64,000 nt of DNA from Hafnia alvei (lineage in GTDB: Bacteria > Pseudomonadota > Gammaproteobacteria > Enterobacterales > Enterobacteriaceae), in the NCBI RefSeq assembly GCF_964063325.1, contig NZ_OZ061315.1, positions 1,736,001 to 1,800,000 of the forward strand. The letters run 5' to 3'. Of the stretch, positions 63,425-64,000 are shown piece by piece. A program made the translations under genes and the position numbers. Every line of letters starts with the position of its first letter. Position 1 is the first letter of the stretch. A model generated the notes under the pieces. That model saw only the letters and a list, made by a program, of their open reading frames with translations. It ran no database searches and had not been told where the DNA came from.

Positions 63425-64000
63425 TTATGCTTGCTGCAGTTTCATTGGAACATCATTTTTCTGTGTTTGATTCATTCGATAAAGCAAATACGTAGAAATT
63501 ATTCCTAGTATTGTACAGGCAATTGATAACAAGAAAATATAAGTGTAGCCATCAGAACCATGCTTATCGAGCCAATTTCCTGCCAAAGTGTAGTAGAATG
63601 CATCGGGAGAAAAACCAATGAAGGAAGCGAAGCCAACAACAGCACCAGTTTTTTCTAATGGAATCTTAGACTCGGATACAGATGCGAAGTAGATACCTCT
63701 AAATGCAAATAGAAGTATGCTAAGAATAAGCATATTAACAACTGCAATCCACATAAAGCTTTCATGTTTAGGTATGAGCATAAATGCGGCGCAGCTAAAT
63801 AACATGAGAATGAAGCCAAAAAATAACACTTTAATGGAAGAACCAACTTTGTCGGTAACAATACCAGCAGCGGGTGATGCACCCATCTTGATGACATAGG
63901 TTCGTATAATTGAAACTATAGAAACTAACGCCAGTGGCATAGCATAAACGTCAGATAAATAGGGGCTTAAATAGGTTAGGCTGGAGAAGATCATATAAGT
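63425..64000 (-). CDS. Major facilitator superfamily transporter (C-terminal part)
   Basis: The gene is cut by the window edge; about 191 codons of the 3' part are present and the frame stays open to 64000. The visible part has six hydrophobic segments, as expected of the C-terminal half of an MFS carrier. The inter-helix motif GIVTDKVGSSIKVLFFGF matches the MFS signature, and GFSPDAFYYTLAGNWLD lies further on. It resembles YihN-like and other sugar-phosphate-type permeases, but I cannot name a substrate. It is AT-rich compared with the backbone and follows a tRNA gene, so it may belong to an acquired segment. Confidence 0.82.
   Translation of the reverse strand, partial: TYMIFSSLTYLSPYLSDVYAMPLALVSIVSIIRTYVIKMGASPAAGIVTDKVGSSIKVLFFGFILMLFSCAAFMLIPKHESFMWIAVVNMLILSILLFAFRGIYFASVSESKIPLEKTGAVVGFASFIGFSPDAFYYTLAGNWLDKHGSDGYTYIFLLSIACTILGIISTYLLYRMNQTQKNDVPMKLQQA

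Noticed and set aside
1..64000. CRISPR arrays, insertion sequences, prophage, rRNA
   Set aside because: No regularly spaced repeats, transposase or integrase frames, terminal inverted repeats or rRNA sequences were seen.

Overview
The window reads as chromosomal DNA of an enterobacterium (order Enterobacterales). It carries mukFEB, matP, sulA, ompF, ompA, rmf and fabA in nearly the order of the 20-22 minute region of the Escherichia coli map, with proteins clearly similar to but diverged from E. coli. A Hafnia-like (Hafniaceae) genus is my best guess; that is inference from divergence and gene content, not a search result. There is no CRISPR array, insertion sequence, rRNA or prophage. One tRNA gene, tRNA-Ser(UGA), lies near the right end.

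Region 1 (1-10.9 kb) is the most unusual. The conserved block ycaR-kdsB-ycbJ is flanked on both sides by purine-catabolism genes that E. coli lacks here. To the left, on the minus strand, is a large molybdenum hydroxylase of the xanthine dehydrogenase type whose molybdopterin part runs in frame into an FAD-binding domain and leaves the window. To the right is a plus-strand cluster of a UacT-like urate permease, a second NCS2 purine permease and an amidohydrolase resembling 8-oxoguanine deaminase. An unknown 87-residue membrane protein, coupled to elyC, follows.

Region 2 (11-24.5 kb) is the cmoM-mukF-mukE-mukB operon (tRNA modification, chromosome condensation), the cell-wall enzymes ldtD and mepK, gloC, then aspC and the porin gene ompF with an OmpR-like box. 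Region 3 (24.8-36.6 kb) holds asnS, pncB, an added membrane diguanylate cyclase, pepN, an orphan ssuE (no ssuADCB), pyrD with a likely PurR site, zapC and ycbX. Region 4 (36.8-45.5 kb) has a ydfZ homologue behind a well-spaced FNR box, rlmL-uup, the envelope-lipid operon pqiABC, and rmf.

Region 5 (45.5-46.8 kb) is a very AT-rich stretch with a LysR-type regulator not expected between rmf and fabA, probably acquired. Region 6 (46.9-62.7 kb) returns to the conserved order: fabA (FadR-like operator), the Lon-like protease gene ycbZ, matP, ompA, sulA (LexA box), sxy, yccS-yccF, helD, mgsA, csgI, yccU, hspQ, rlmI, acyP, tusE and yccA. Region 7 (62.9-64 kb) is tRNA-Ser followed by hairpins and the 3' part of an AT-rich MFS transporter gene, possibly the start of an accessory segment at the tRNA.

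The strongest candidate for something not well described is the split purine module with its Mo-FAD fusion enzyme. The rest is largely a conserved backbone with small, specific departures.
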